From Hawksworthiomyces lignivorus (taxonomy: Eukaryota; Ascomycota; Sordariomycetes; Ophiostomatales; Ophiostomataceae): a stretch of DNA of 64,000 bases. The stretch lies in NCBI GenBank assembly GCA_002917075.1, contig NTMA01000071.1, positions 1-64,000 of the forward strand, read 5' to 3'. Position 1 is the first letter of the stretch. The number at the start of each line of letters is the position of its first letter. Both the position numbers and the translations under genes were made by a program. Shown here in pieces: positions 1 to 10,998 of the stretch. Under the pieces are notes generated by a model. It had not been told where the DNA came from and made no database searches. It was given only the letters and a program-made list of their open reading frames with translations.

Positions 1-492
1 TTTTTTTTTTTTTTTTTTTTTTTTTTCTTTTCACTCTCTCTTCATATTTGGGCTTTTAAGCTTTTTTAGCAGTCCTTCCGCTGAAAAATAAGCTACTTCT
101 AGGCGCATTGGAAGCTTGTAGTGAGGCTCTCTCAGCAACCGCTTAGCGTCATGAATTGCGCGCAAATGCCTGTAAGCAGTAGCTGAGGAACCCACTGAGA
201 CAACACGTGGCGCCCGTCACAGCTCTTATTCGCGTCGTCTTCCTCTTTTGGTCCACCGACGGCCTCAGCCTGGCCTCTTTCAGCGTCCTAATACTTACTT
301 CATTGCTTCCTCTTTGAGCTTAGTAGTCGCTCTTTTCTGTCGCTTTGTCACTTTTTTTTAATATTTTAATTCTAACTTTTGTTTTCTCTGTCTCGTGTCC
401 TTTTTTTCTTTCAGCTTGTGTTCTTCTCCTTTCCCTCTTTTCCTCCTACCTCTTCTTTGTTGATTCATACACGCGCAGAATCGCATGACAAG
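1..492. other. Left edge and upstream region of ALG10
   Basis: The window opens with 26 T followed by pyrimidine-rich DNA. No coding segment is recognisable. The stretch 360-480 is strongly T/C-rich, as in many filamentous fungal promoters and 5' leaders. An in-frame ATG at 379 exists, but the 38 residues it would add look like translated leader, so the start at 493 was chosen for ALG10. Confidence 0.5.
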
Positions 493-3284
493 ATGAATAC
501 TGCCGGCGAGCCAGCGGCAGCCGGCGCCAGCAGCGAAGACCCCGAGCTCAAGGTGTTCTTGGCATCGACCCTCTTTGTGCTACCTTGGATGGGATGGCAG
601 GGCTGGATTCTTGGCACGACATTCCGGCAGCGGAGAGGAAAGCCGGTGTCTGACAGAAGCGTCTTTGAAGACACCGCAGTCGCAAAGGCGGCCAAGGCGG
701 CCGCAGAGGCTGCCAAAGCCGAGCAGTCGGCAGATGGGCCGTCGGCAGCGGCCAGCGCAGCAGCAGACGGCCCCGCTGACCCAGCTGCCGACGCGCAGCC
801 CGCGCCCGAGCCGACCACTGAAAGAGATCGGACTCGGCCAATCCTGTTTATGATCAGCGTCTCCCTGCTGTTCATGTTCACCAAGGCATGGCTCGGACGG
901 GTGCTTGCTGCCGTGCCAGAGCCCTATCTCGTGAGCTTGCACATGCCTCCCTCCCCTTTTTGCGACAGAAAGGCGGGGCCAATGGCTAACCACACACACC
1001 TTCCAGGACGAGTTCTTCCACATCCCCCAGGCGCAAAAGTTCTGCAAGGGCCTGTGGGATCAGTGGGACGACAAGATCACTACGCCGCCGGGACTGTATG
1101 TTTTCGGCAAGCCCAGCAGTCCTCTCTCTTTTTTCTCCTTTGCTCTAACTCTGCTTTCTTCTCCACCAGGTACCTGTTCTCCATCTTCTACGAGGCGTTC
1201 TGGAGTGGCGTCGACGATGGCTGCTCAGTCTGGGCTCTGCGCGGCGCCAACAACATCGGCATCCTGTTCGTGGCCCTACTCGCGTGCTCATGCCGCGCCG
1301 AGCTGGAGCACCTGGAGCAGCTGCGGCGGCAGCTGCTGCTCGCCAAAGACGGCAGCAGCAGCAGCGGCGGCGGCAGCGACGACAAGAAGCGGCCCTCCCT
1401 GCAGCCCCGGAAGCAGCCGAACAGCATCTTCTCGCTGTACACGTTCCATACGGCGCTCAATGTTGCACTGTTCCCTGTGCTCTTCTTCTTCTCGGCGCTC
1501 TACTACACGGACGTGTACTCGACTGCCGTCGTGCTTGGCGCGTACCGTGTGCACCTGTTCCGGCGCCAGTACGTCAATCCAGGCGAGCCGCCGCCATCCT
1601 GGAGCGGCTACATCGCCGTCGTGCTCGGCCTGGCTTCGCTGATGATGCGGCAGACCAACGTCTTCTGGGTGGTTGTGTACATGGGCGGCCTCGAGACCGT
1701 GCAGGCCGTCAAGTCGGTGCGGCAGCACAACGCCAAGGCGCTGCGGGCCACTCCTATCCCGACCTTCACGGGCCCCTGGGAGATGGTGCGGTTCTACGCC
1801 TGGCAGTACTCCCTCGGCGCCATCCACGACCCGCCCGTCGGCGACGCGTGGCCGGCTGGTATGTCTCGTGTCCTCTCCCCTCTTTTTTGTTCGCAGACTG
1901 CTGACGCTTGCCCTATTTTTCCTCAGACTGGGTCCTGTCTCTGCTGAGCATCGCCGTGGGAGCAGTGTGCAACCCCCTGCAAGTCTTCGTATTCGTCTGG
2001 CCGTACGTCTTGGTTCTGGTCAGCTTTGTGGGCTTTGTGGTGTGGAACGGGGGCGTCGTGCTCGGCGACAAGGCCAACCACGTGGCCACGGTGCACCTGG
2101 CGCAGCTGCTGTACCTGTGGCCGCTGTTCGCCTTCTTCTCCGCGCCGCTGTTCGTCACCCACGCGGCCTACTTTGCCCGCTGCGGCTGGGCGCTTCTCTT
2201 CGGCTCTAGGCCCGCGGCTGCCGCTGCCGCTGCCGAAGGCGAGGCAGAAGAAGATGACGGCACCGTGCAGACCGAGGCGCTGGCGCCTGTCACCGCCTCC
2301 GCGTTCCAGGCCGGCGCCGAGACGGGCACGCTGGGCAACAAGATGCTGCGCCTCCTGCACGTCGTCTTTGTCAACAATGCCTACTACCCCATCTACCTCG
2401 TGCTCGTCTTCGACGCCATGCTCGCCATCGTGTACTACAACACCATCGTGCACCCCTTTACGCTCGCCGACAACCGCCACTACATGTTCTACGTCTTCCG
2501 CTACACCATCCGCAGTAGCGTCCTGCTGCGCTACGCGCTGGTGCCGCTCTACGCCCTTAGCGGCTGGGCCTGCTGGCGCATCCTGTCAGGCGTGGGCGCT
2601 GCCGACGCCAAGACGGCCGCCATGGCCGACTTTGTGAACTCGCCGTTCACGGCCGAGCGGTCGGCGATCCCCGACGACGAGGAGGATGCCATCCGCGGCG
2701 AAGGAGAGGAGCAGGCGTCGGCGCCGTCGGCAGAGGACAAAAAGAAGAAGGACAAGGCGTCCAAGCGGCGCAAGCCGGCCAAGGCCAAGAAGAGCAAGGA
2801 GGAGGCCGAGGTCGAAGCCGAGGCCGAGGGGAAGGAGGCGCACGAGCGCGCCGCCGCCGAGGAGGCCGCCGCCCAGAGCGGCATCTTCCTCAGCCTCCTG
2901 GACGAAGACGACGACCAGGCCGCTGCCGCGTCCATGGCGAGCGCGCCCGCCTCTGCAGCGCTGCTGTGGCTGCTGGCGGCCTCACTCTCGCTCGTCACCG
3001 CCCCGCTGGTCGAGCCGCGCTACTTTATTCTGCCCTGGGTGTTCTGGCGCCTGCTCGTGCCCGCGGTGCCATCGGCCGCGCCCGCGACCGACGCCAAGAG
3101 CGGCAGCGGCGGCATCCTGTCCGTCATAGGCCGCAAGGTGGACGTCCGGCTCGCCCTCGAGACGCTCTGGCTGCTGGCCATCAACCTGGCCACCATGTAC
3201 GCCTTCTTGTACCGGCCGTTTGTGTGGCGGGCGGCCGACGGCCGGGTCCTGGACGACGGGCGGCTGCAGCGGTTCATGTGGTAG
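493..3284 (+). CDS. alg10: Alpha-1,2-glucosyltransferase ALG10 (DIE2)
   Basis: ER membrane enzyme that adds the third, terminal glucose from dolichyl-phosphate glucose to the lipid-linked oligosaccharide used in N-glycosylation. Exons 493-930, 1007-1095, 1170-1858 and 1927-3284 join in frame to 857 residues. The junction of exons 1-3 recreates the family signature (PYLDEFFHIPQAQ, then KITTPPGLYLFS), and many hydrophobic segments follow. The family is usually about 450-550 residues. The extra length comes from an Ala-rich N-terminal stretch (about residues 55-105), a Ser/Gly linker near 1360-1380, and a Glu/Lys-rich insertion (about 655-725) before the last membrane segments. The start at 493 is preferred because residues from an upstream ATG at 379 look like leader. 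Housekeeping gene, single copy expected. Confidence 0.93.
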
Positions 3285-3883
3285 ACTAGCAGGCTTGTTG
3301 CCTAGGGGTAAGGGTTTCATTGTATGATACGGTTAGAATACGGGAGTAGACAAAAAAGTAGAAAAAATTGTACTTTGGCTTTTCGTTTCACTGCCATGCT
3401 TCTTGCGGATAAGCCTGTTGCGTGTGAGCTTATGATTCTGTCATGTAGATGAGAGCACTGTGTATATTCTCTCGTTTGAAAGTAAAAAAGCTGTTCTCCT
3501 AATTGCCGATGTGCAAAGTATACATATTTAGGATGACAAGACAATGCATTGACCTAGCAAGCCTGAAAAGATTAAAAGGGCCCCGTCCCAGATCCATGTA
3601 GAGGACCAAATGCCAGAAGAAAACAGCCACTCTAACGCCCAATATACCGAAGATGTTCCATTCTCTGGCCCTTCCCTTTCCCAAAAGTAATAGCAAAACC
3701 AACGCCGCCAAATGAAAGGAGACAATCCTATAGTAGAGATTCGGAATTTGTCTTGACCTTTTCCCATTTTAGTCTTTTCTTCGTTTAAACCTCATTCCGT
3801 CAAAAAGTCGTTCATGTCAATTTTTATGTGTTCTCCGCTCCGAGCAGGCATGGATCTTTCTTTTTTTTTTCTAAACCTTTCCT
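3285..3883. other. Intergenic, convergent 3' ends
   Basis: Lies between the 3' ends of ALG10 (+) and the next gene (-). AT-richer than the flanking genes. No coding or RNA feature recognised. Confidence 0.5.
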
Positions 3884-4666
3884 TCATAAGCTCAGCCGGT
3901 CCAGGCTCAGCCGGTCGCCGCTGCGCACGCGCCGCACCACGCCCAGCTTGAAGAACTTTTCTTCGCCGGCGGCCGTCCGCCCGCCAATGTACCACTTGTC
4001 GGCGCCCAGCACGTCGCGAAAGCCCTCGCTGCTGCTGTCGCTGCCGCGCCGCCGGCCGCCCTGGTGGTGCTGCATGGTGTGATGAGGGTGGGGGTGGGGG
4101 TGATGGTGGTGGCCGGCAGCGGCGGCGGGCGAGGTGACCCCGCTGGTCTGGTAGCCCATGTTGTAGCCGGCGTAGTAGCCGCTGGCGTAGTAGGGGTCTT
4201 CGCTGGCGGCCGCCGCCGCGGCGGAATAGCTGCCGTGGTTGGAGCCGGCCGACTGCTGGCCGTGGTGGATGCCGCCACCCGGAATCGGGATGCCGCCCGC
4301 AGCTCCGCTGCCGCTGCTGTGGGTCCGCGTGGCGTGCAGCCGCTGGGAGGCGGCCACAGCAGCCGCGGCCGCCGCTGCAGCAGAGGAAGCGTAGGGGCGG
4401 GCCGCCGAGCCAGCCGCGGCTGTGGTGCCGGAGGCTGTGGCGGCAGAGGTGGAAGTAGACGCGGAAGCGGCGGCAGCAGAAGAGCTGGACGAGGCCGAGA
4501 CGGCGGCGACGATCTCCGAGGTGCTGCTCTGCGCTGCCGAGGTGTGCTTGTTGGCTTGCTGCGCAGCGGCGGCCGTGGACGAGGCGAGCGGGGATGCGGA
4601 AGTCGGTTGCTGCCGGAAGGCGGCAAAGAAGCTGCTGAGGAAGAATGGTCGTTGTGAGGAAGGCAT
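3884..4666 (-). CDS. Conserved low-complexity protein, function unknown
   Basis: Single-exon frame of 260 residues. The N-terminal 20 residues (PFFLSSFFAAFRQ) could form an amphipathic or targeting helix. Residues about 25-215 are dominated by Ala/Ser runs, Gly/Tyr-rich repeats and a His-Pro tract. The last about 45 residues are of normal complexity (GFRDVLGADKWYIGG, EEKFFKLGVVRRV) and look like the conserved functional part. The protein ends with a tandem DRLSL duplication. No family name is recognised. The strong GC-rich coding bias and the structured C-terminus argue that it is real. Predicted to be largely disordered. Confidence 0.7.
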   Translation of the reverse strand: MPSSQRPFFLSSFFAAFRQQPTSASPLASSTAAAAQQANKHTSAAQSSTSEIVAAVSASSSSSAAAASASTSTSAATASGTTAAAGSAARPYASSAAAAAAAAVAASQRLHATRTHSSGSGAAGGIPIPGGGIHHGQQSAGSNHGSYSAAAAAASEDPYYASGYYAGYNMGYQTSGVTSPAAAAGHHHHPHPHPHHTMQHHQGGRRRGSDSSSEGFRDVLGADKWYIGGRTAAGEEKFFKLGVVRRVRSGDRLSLDRLSL

Positions 4667-6047
4667 GGCGGCGTGTGAAAAGGTAGGAGAGTTAACGGAG
4701 GGTGGAGAGCGTCGTCAATGACGTCGCGGTGGTACTTTCAGACGCGGTGCCTCCTCCACGTCGTCAAATTTGTAGTGAGGTCTGTTTCGCAGACAAGGCG
4801 TCGCGAGAGTCACGAGCTTCGATCCGCTCTATCCGCCGGCACCGAAAAAAGATTCCCGGAAGTGGTGCTATTTGCTGTAGTGATCGAAGACTGAGCGATG
4901 TTTGCTTGTTTCTGTCGTCTGGGATGGATGTGCAAATCTTCCGACTGTCGCTGTTGAGAGCGAAATTTGAAGACGGCAAACGAATCTTGAGCCGATGCAG
5001 ATATGAATGGATCGGACGGGAACAAAATCGCGCTGCGATAAAGTTTTTGCAGCGGTCTGCCGGTATCTCTTGGGAGGTGTGTGCGTCTTCGAAAGTATGA
5101 ATGTGTGTGTGTATTTGTGTGTGTGTATCTGCGTGCATGTGCGTCCGTGGTGTGATAACGCAAAAAGGGCACATAAAAGGCTCAACCTTCCTATTTCACG
5201 TTCTAGCCTGCGTTTGCCTCTCGTCTTTGCTGCCTTTCTTGTCGTTGACGTCGTCTGCAGGCGGACGAAGGGCTGGGAACAGTTCGAGTCCCCAGGCGCT
5301 GGATCATCAGAGTCTGCAGCCTCGGCCAATCCCGGAACACTCCCACACACACCTTTTGGCCACCCCGACTGCCCTGTATCCAATAGGCGGGGAAAGATTA
5401 CCGTGCTTTCCCCTCCTTTTCCTCTTCCTTATCCCTTCATTCCTTCAGTAATGCGCGGCGCGTCAGTGGCTGGGTTTTTGTGGGATTAGTCACATCGTCG
5501 GGGCATTTCAGTGGGCGTCCAGTGGGTCCAGCCGAGTGTTGGAGAAGGACTAGAGCTGAGTGGATAGTGGGGAGAATGGTCCCAGAAGCAAGTCTTACTG
5601 GCAGAGAGAGATCAGCCCATCCTTCTTCGTCAGTGTACGAAGACAGCTCTCTCGGAGGGGGTTAAAATTGCTGTGAAAATCCACCCGACGAGGCTGTATT
5701 ATTCTGCAGGCTCGGTGGAACATTCAGTTTCTCTAAACTATCTTTTGTTGAGGTTTAAGGTACTGTGACATGTGTCCAAAGGGATTCATCCTTTTTGGAC
5801 TGGTACAGTGCCTACTGCCAGTACTCAACATCTTTGACAGCATAATCATGGGCTAAAACGGTGTAGCTAAGATGGGTCTTGTAATTTTGAGACAGTAATA
5901 GTATAGGGAACGTCCAAATGATCTTGAGGGTTTGTACTACAATACAAGCAACAACCAATTTCGAATAGAACGCCAAGCCGCAACAAAACAGCAGAGCATT
6001 CTTACAGTACAGAGAGCGAAGCTAAACGCCTGATCTTCTTCTTAAAA
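4667..6047. other. Long intergenic region, promoter of the low-complexity gene
   Basis: About 1.4 kb, upstream of the low-complexity gene and downstream of the AA9 gene. It contains a TG-rich microsatellite at about 5101-5135 and CT-rich stretches at 5400-5450, as in fungal promoters. Several overlapping open frames here are of low quality and were not accepted. Confidence 0.4.
5099..5136. repeat. TG-rich microsatellite
   Basis: Imperfect run of TG dinucleotides broken by a few substitutions, upstream of the low-complexity gene and possibly in its 5' leader. Confidence 0.7.
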
Positions 6048-6907
6048 TCAGTTGCCCGACCACACCGCAGGGCCGGGCGGCGTGTAGCTCGTCGGCACCG
6101 GGTAGTTGGCAAACAGCAGGCCGGCCTCGCCAGACCTATACACACCGGGGAATGACACGAGGGGCCCAGGGGTCCCAGAGCCGCCGTCCGTCACCTTGAC
6201 CTGCGCGCACGCCAGATAGAACTGCGCGCCTCCGGGCGCCTGGGCCTGGTGCAGTGCGATGCTCTCCACGCGCACTAGGTAGCTGCCGGTTGGGGTCGCC
6301 TTGGGCACCGTGAAGTTGACCTCGCGCTGGTCTGGAAATTAGGAAAAAAATACAGCGTTAGTGTAAACCATAGGTGAATAAAATAAAGAGTCCAACAAAA
6401 AGAAACGAATTTTGCGAGGCTGGTCAGCAAAGACACTCACGGTAGGTCGGCCAGGCCAAGGCCTTGCCGGTGCCGGGCACAGCGCCGATGCTCGCAGCCT
6501 TGAACCACACAGGGCCCGACGCCTCCCACGTGTTGAGGTCCTTGCCGTCTGGCACGCGCGCCATGTAGAACTGCACGGGGCCCGGGTGCGTCACCGTCTG
6601 GTCCGCGATGAATCCCAAGTTGCCGCCGGCCGCCACCGTCGCGAATCCCGTGCCCGGCCGCATCTGGAAGCAGCGGATGTCCACACTGTTGACGTCTGTG
6701 ACGCCGTGGTCATCCTGGTAGTTCTTGGTCTCGCGGATCGAGGTCCACTCCTTGGTCTCGGCCACGCCGTCCACGACGAGCTTGGAAAAGCGGTCTTGTC
6801 TGTCAGGCCTAGGAAGATGATGCCATCTGGTGCGTGGGAAGGAGACAAGACTTACAATGCGCTTGGGCAGTTGCTGCCATCAGCAGCAGAGATGAAAACA
6901 ACTGCAT
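6048..6907 (-). CDS. AA9 lytic polysaccharide monooxygenase (former GH61)
   Basis: Secreted copper enzyme that oxidatively cleaves cellulose or other beta-glucans. Exons (minus) 6907-6856, 6794-6441 and 6331-6048 give 229 residues. Signal peptide [16 protein letters not shown] is followed directly by His17, the copper-binding N-terminal His of the mature enzyme; the first intron splits the next codon. The second His is His87 in [10 protein letters not shown]. The third exon holds His163, Gln172 and axial Tyr174 in AQFYLACAQ, all expected for the AA9 active site. The chain ends [10 protein letters not shown] with no CBM1 module or linker, so this is a minimal single-domain AA9. A TATA-like element lies about 175 bp upstream. 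Confidence 0.95.
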
Positions 6908-7080
6908 ATTGGTGATCCTTAGAAGCTGTCGACACACTATCAGCAGAGGAAAGACAAAGACCAAGAACCCAAGAACGCAAAATGTAGTCCTGGATAAACG
7001 GCCACGGTGTTTGCCAAGAAAGTGTTGAATCCAAAGAGAGGTAGAAACCCATCGTGCCGTTCCGTCCGTCTTTGGCATCT

Positions 7081-7088
7081 GTTATATA
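7081..7088 (-). promoter_or_regulatory. TATA-like element of the AA9 gene
   Basis: On the minus strand this reads TATATAAC, about 175 bp upstream of the AA9 start codon. Position and sequence fit a core promoter of an inducible fungal gene. Not otherwise supported. Confidence 0.4.
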
Positions 7089-7593
7089 CAAAGCCTCCCC
7101 ATTGCCCTGGTCCACCTGTTCCTTTTCATTCCTGAACATACATATATTTCCAAGCATATAATATTAATATATGAATCTTCCTCATGTCCGTATATAAATC
7201 TCCAAAATTACCCGATTGGGTTTGCAAGCAGCGAATGTTTCCTTTAGCCTATAGATAGCCTCCTGAAAGCTTCTATATAACGAACCCACCAAACGAAATT
7301 CAGATAGAGCACTATATGGACGGTAGTTGCATCTAGCTAGCAGTTGCGGTATAACTCGTTAGTTTTGAAATCATTGGACTCAGACGCGTGGTTTAGTAAT
7401 ACACTCCAATGAGTTGTTTTCTATACAATGGTAAAATCTCACACAAAGGTTCTTGGGCAACAGCCATCTTTGGTCACTGCTGTTCCGAAGTTGAAGGAAA
7501 CATGTATTATCCCAGACCGCCGGAATATGTAACCGGAGCACACTGTGAGCCCTCAGTTCCTGACCATACACCGCATGCATAATTTGTCAAGTC

Positions 7594-7621
7594 TTTTTTT
7601 TTTTTTTTTTTTTAAAAAAAA
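7594..7621. repeat. Homopolymer T20 followed by A8
   Basis: Twenty T and then eight A in the AT-rich 3' flank of the SDR gene; the junction is self-complementary. Confidence 0.8.
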
Positions 7622-7749
7622 TGTAAAAATATATATGTATCTAACAACAAAATCGTGACTTTTGTTTGCATGACTGTGGTTCTGGTTGATCTGCGTTGGA
7701 GATCTAAGTCGTAGACCGCAAATACACCATACATAGTTACAAGCTAATA

Positions 7750-8695
7750 TCAGATCTGATTCCAGCCCGCAAGAGTTATTGTGAGCTTATTTCCTCTTAG
7801 GATCTCATCCTTCCTCTGAAGCAGTTCACTGACATCCCAGTTGCACGCTACCAATCTTCCCCGCAAGAAATCTGCTTCGGGTGTAGCGGCAAGCCACACA
7901 CAAAATGCCCCCGGCAGCTCTATACCGAGTCAGCCTTTGCAACCTCTGCCATCGTATACGGCTGTATATGAACTTACCTTTGTCGTCTGCCGTTGGGACG
8001 CCTGCCTTTTGAGACATGTTTGTTGGGATTCTTCCAGGATGGACAGAAAACACGCGAAGTCTCCTTTCCACTTCTACATCTAAATACTCGACTATTTTCC
8101 ACGCCGCAAGCTTCGATGCCGCATAAGACGACATTCCTGGCACTGGAGCCATAGCAATGCCTATTGTCGATACATTGATCATGGTCGATGGGTAGCCTGT
8201 GTCCTTCTTCGCGCCGAATCGGTCAAATGCCTGTATGCAGTTTAGTGTACCTTTGACGTTGGTTTCAAAGCTTGCCCAATACTCCCGCGCATCAGAGCTC
8301 TCAATGGTGCCTAGTTGAAGATCTGCGGCATTGTTGACGAAGATGTCTATTGCACCAATTTCCTGACGCACAGCCTTGAAGACGGAAAAAACAGCACCGG
8401 TGTCGCAGATGTCGACTGTGAAAGATCGAACTATTGTCTCGTGCCTCAGGGCCATTGCTTCAGCTGAGACCTCTCTTGCAGCGTCACCAAGAGACGACGA
8501 TGTGCGACCTAGGATGACTATAGCTCCGGCTCCAGCCTTGGCAAATGCTATTGCAATGGCTTTACCAATCCCCCTACTTCCCCCAGTGATCATGACAGTT
8601 TTCTCTTTTGCTGATAGAGCAGGGTTTGTAGGGTCTATGGTTGGATAGACTGAGCTGTGGAACGTCCCTGTAAAGGTAGGGTAAGGAGCCGCCAT
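7750..8695 (-). CDS. Short-chain dehydrogenase/reductase (classical SDR)
   Basis: NAD(P)-dependent oxidoreductase of unknown substrate, 295 residues from exons (minus) 8695-7978 and 7919-7750. Cofactor motif TGGSRGIG at 37-44, NNAA at 121-124, catalytic Ser176, Tyr191 and Lys195 (YAASK), all intact. Splicing the 58-bp intron restores the usual C-terminus (LPGAFCVWLA, then FLRGRLV and NWDVSELL); reading through the intron gives an unrelated tail. The neighbour on the other side is a divergently transcribed bZIP-DUF3425 regulator, with about 450 bp between start codons, so co-regulation is possible. Confidence 0.93.
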
Positions 8696-9149
8696 AGTTT
8701 TGTATGATGAAGATGGAAGCCTTCAGTGACGATACGATGAGACACATAGTTAATGGAAGGACTGGGAATGATCTTCTTTTAAAGGTTTTCCACGGATATA
8801 AATAATGGAGATCGAAGAGGTCGTTACTTTCAGTACCACCAGCAGCTGTAAGCCACCTGTAAGCCATTTGCTCTTCTCGTCCATATTAGTATCAATTTCA
8901 CCTAGGTGGCTTATTCCCTTCCTGTCCCGTATTTTGCTTTGGCTTATTCTTTCTAGTCCGCCGTCTCCCCTAGGTCTAGCGGGGTAGTTTGAACTTTAAT
9001 AGGCGGACTTTGCATTGGGAAATTTTATTCTTCTGCTGGCTTATGACTCTGAATCAATTATATCGTCTCAGGAACTCAGTCAGGGTTAGGGGGATTTCTT
9101 TCAACAATCAAGGTCTCGTTTTAGCACTAAGGTCATATCATTTGAGAAT
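8696..9149. promoter_or_regulatory. Shared divergent promoter, SDR / bZIP
   Basis: About 454 bp between the start codons of the SDR (-) and the bZIP-DUF3425 gene (+). No clear regulator site was identified. Confidence 0.45.
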
Positions 9150-10309
9150 ATGACGAAAACGCCCGAGCTCACGAATTTAAGGCCTATCAATCAACTGTTT
9201 GAAGAGTCTAGTGCACCTAGAGCGCGAAAGCCGAAACGGGTCTTGACTGAAGCTAGACGGAAACAGAATCGGGAATCGCAGCGTAGATTCCGTAGGTACT
9301 ATGTGGATTGAACTGAACAATTTGTCATGTGTCGCACCGTCTCGAGTAACACACAAGTATAGGGGAAAAGAGAAAAATCACCCGAGCCAATAAGTCGCTC
9401 AACTGTGTTGGTGACACTGAGCCTTTTGACCCAGATGGAGAACTTTATTGTGGCAACACGGCTTTACTCCGAAGCTCTATTTTAGACGAAGATGCTACTC
9501 ATAACGAGCTATCACGTCTACTTTTCCAACCGAGCTCAATAACACCAACTACAGCTGCGACAGATGAATCGGCCAGCTTGTTTAACGATTTCCTAGCAGA
9601 GCTTAGCTTTTCTTGCGAAGGACTTGTGCAGGAGAGTTATATGGTGGACCAAGCTTCAGCTCTTCCTTCACCGCACAAAAACTATCTGCAGGTCCAGAAG
9701 CTTAATTTCTATGCGGCTCGCATACAAAATGCCTTGCATCTCGGTGTGCCCCTTCAGCTGGCTCAGAAAAGCGAGAGCACCATCTCGCCATTTTACTGGC
9801 ACACGAAATTTGCCGCCCTGATATCGGCCGCGTCCTCTGACCAGGTTGACCTTGGTATTCTATCTTGCCCAAATATAAGCAGCCGGTATGGTTTCAGTCT
9901 TATTGCACAGCCCGTCCGCCGGCGGCCTTGCTTTGAGCTCTCTCAAACCGTGATGCCGGATTTGGCGCCGACTCCGCTCCAGCTTTCAAACCCGCACGAC
10001 ATGTATCTTGACATGATTCCGTTCCCCATCTTCCGCGACCGAGTCATTACGCTGCTCTCTATGAGCCCGCCGGCGCTTGATGAGAGCGAGCTCAGACACG
10101 ACATCGAGACGGAAGGTCTATTGGTGTGGGGTGTTGCCCAAGGAACCGTAGATCGTACTGCAAGTTTGGTCCGAGATAAGAGGAACTGGGAGTGCGCTAG
10201 ATGGTTCTCCCGTAAATGGAGGATTCTGGTGAACGGATCGGGTCTGGAGGAGCAGAGTCAGTGGTGGAGGAGAATGAGGGGGGAAGACGAGAGCGACGAT
10301 GAGTTGTAG
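9150..10309 (+). CDS. bZIP-type transcription factor with DUF3425 domain
   Basis: Exons 9150-9295 and 9358-10309 encode 365 residues. The basic region (RRKQNRESQRRFR, about residues 36-48) fits the bZIP N-x7-R pattern and is cut by the intron, as is common in fungal bZIP genes. The C-terminal part has DUF3425 hallmarks: DMIPFPIFRDRVI, a central LLVWG, then WECARWFSRKW and QWWRRMRGE. After the basic region the spliced sequence lacks a heptad leucine array, so dimerisation may be weak or use another surface. Probably nuclear. Divergent to the SDR gene, which may be a target. Confidence 0.85.
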
Positions 10310-10998
10310 TTGCATCTAGCTGATTGTTGCAGTATTATGTAAATAACACGAGGAGTCAAATTCGGGGAAGAGAAAGAAGGCCAAACGATGATGTCATTTT
10401 CCGATACAATTTTCCGATGCTATTTTCCGATGAATATTGTTTGCATGTCCCTCTTTATGGATGTAGTCGACTTACACTTGTTATTCTTATGATAGTAGGT
10501 GAATAATAATTCCGAATGCTTAGAACCATGCCAAAGATCTTTTACCCGCTTTAGGCCAAGAGTATACGCTGAAGCTGCAGACGATTTCTGAACGAGCTAC
10601 CGCTATGCCTAAAATCTTGGATTCCAGAGCTGAAGATATGTTATAATATGTGCATGAGCTGCAGCAACCTGCAAAATGATTCAGAAAAGTATGGCAGACC
10701 GGCAGCGCAAGTATTGCACGAATAAGTCGGCACTAGGAAGCTGCCGGACCTGTGCGGGGGGTGGGTTTTAATCGGGATTTGCCCGAGCGGTATCGCTGAG
10801 CTGGAACTGAGGTGTTCGCTCTCAGAAATGTTGACCATCTTCTAATTATTACACCGGTGTAAAATCAGATCGTACCTGATACGTTTTAGACAAAGGAAGT
10901 GGCTGCTAAACACACCTTGACAAAGCAAGAGGCAAAGCAAGGGGAAAGAGAACAAAAAAAGGACTGTGAAGGCAAGCGACTGATTCCCGTTCGCCACC
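10310..10998. other. Intergenic, promoter of DUF1907 gene
   Basis: Between two plus-strand genes. A-rich in the last 80 bp, ending in a near-optimal start context (GCCACCATGG) for the next gene. No other feature recognised. Confidence 0.45.

Larger units (their letters stand above)
6908..7749. other. Intergenic, AA9 promoter and SDR 3' flank
   Basis: Holds the AA9 promoter (to about 7250) and AT-rich DNA with a T20-A8 homopolymer pair. No gene recognised. Confidence 0.45.

Noticed and set aside
465..1047. Overlapping minus-strand open frames opposite ALG10 exon 1
   Set aside because: GC-rich shadow frames of the real gene; no family features.
5275..5300. GTTCGAGTCC resembling a tRNA T-arm
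   Set aside because: No matching acceptor, D-arm or anticodon stem around it.
5100..5489. Open frames over the TG repeat
   Set aside because: Composition reflects the microsatellite and no domain is visible.
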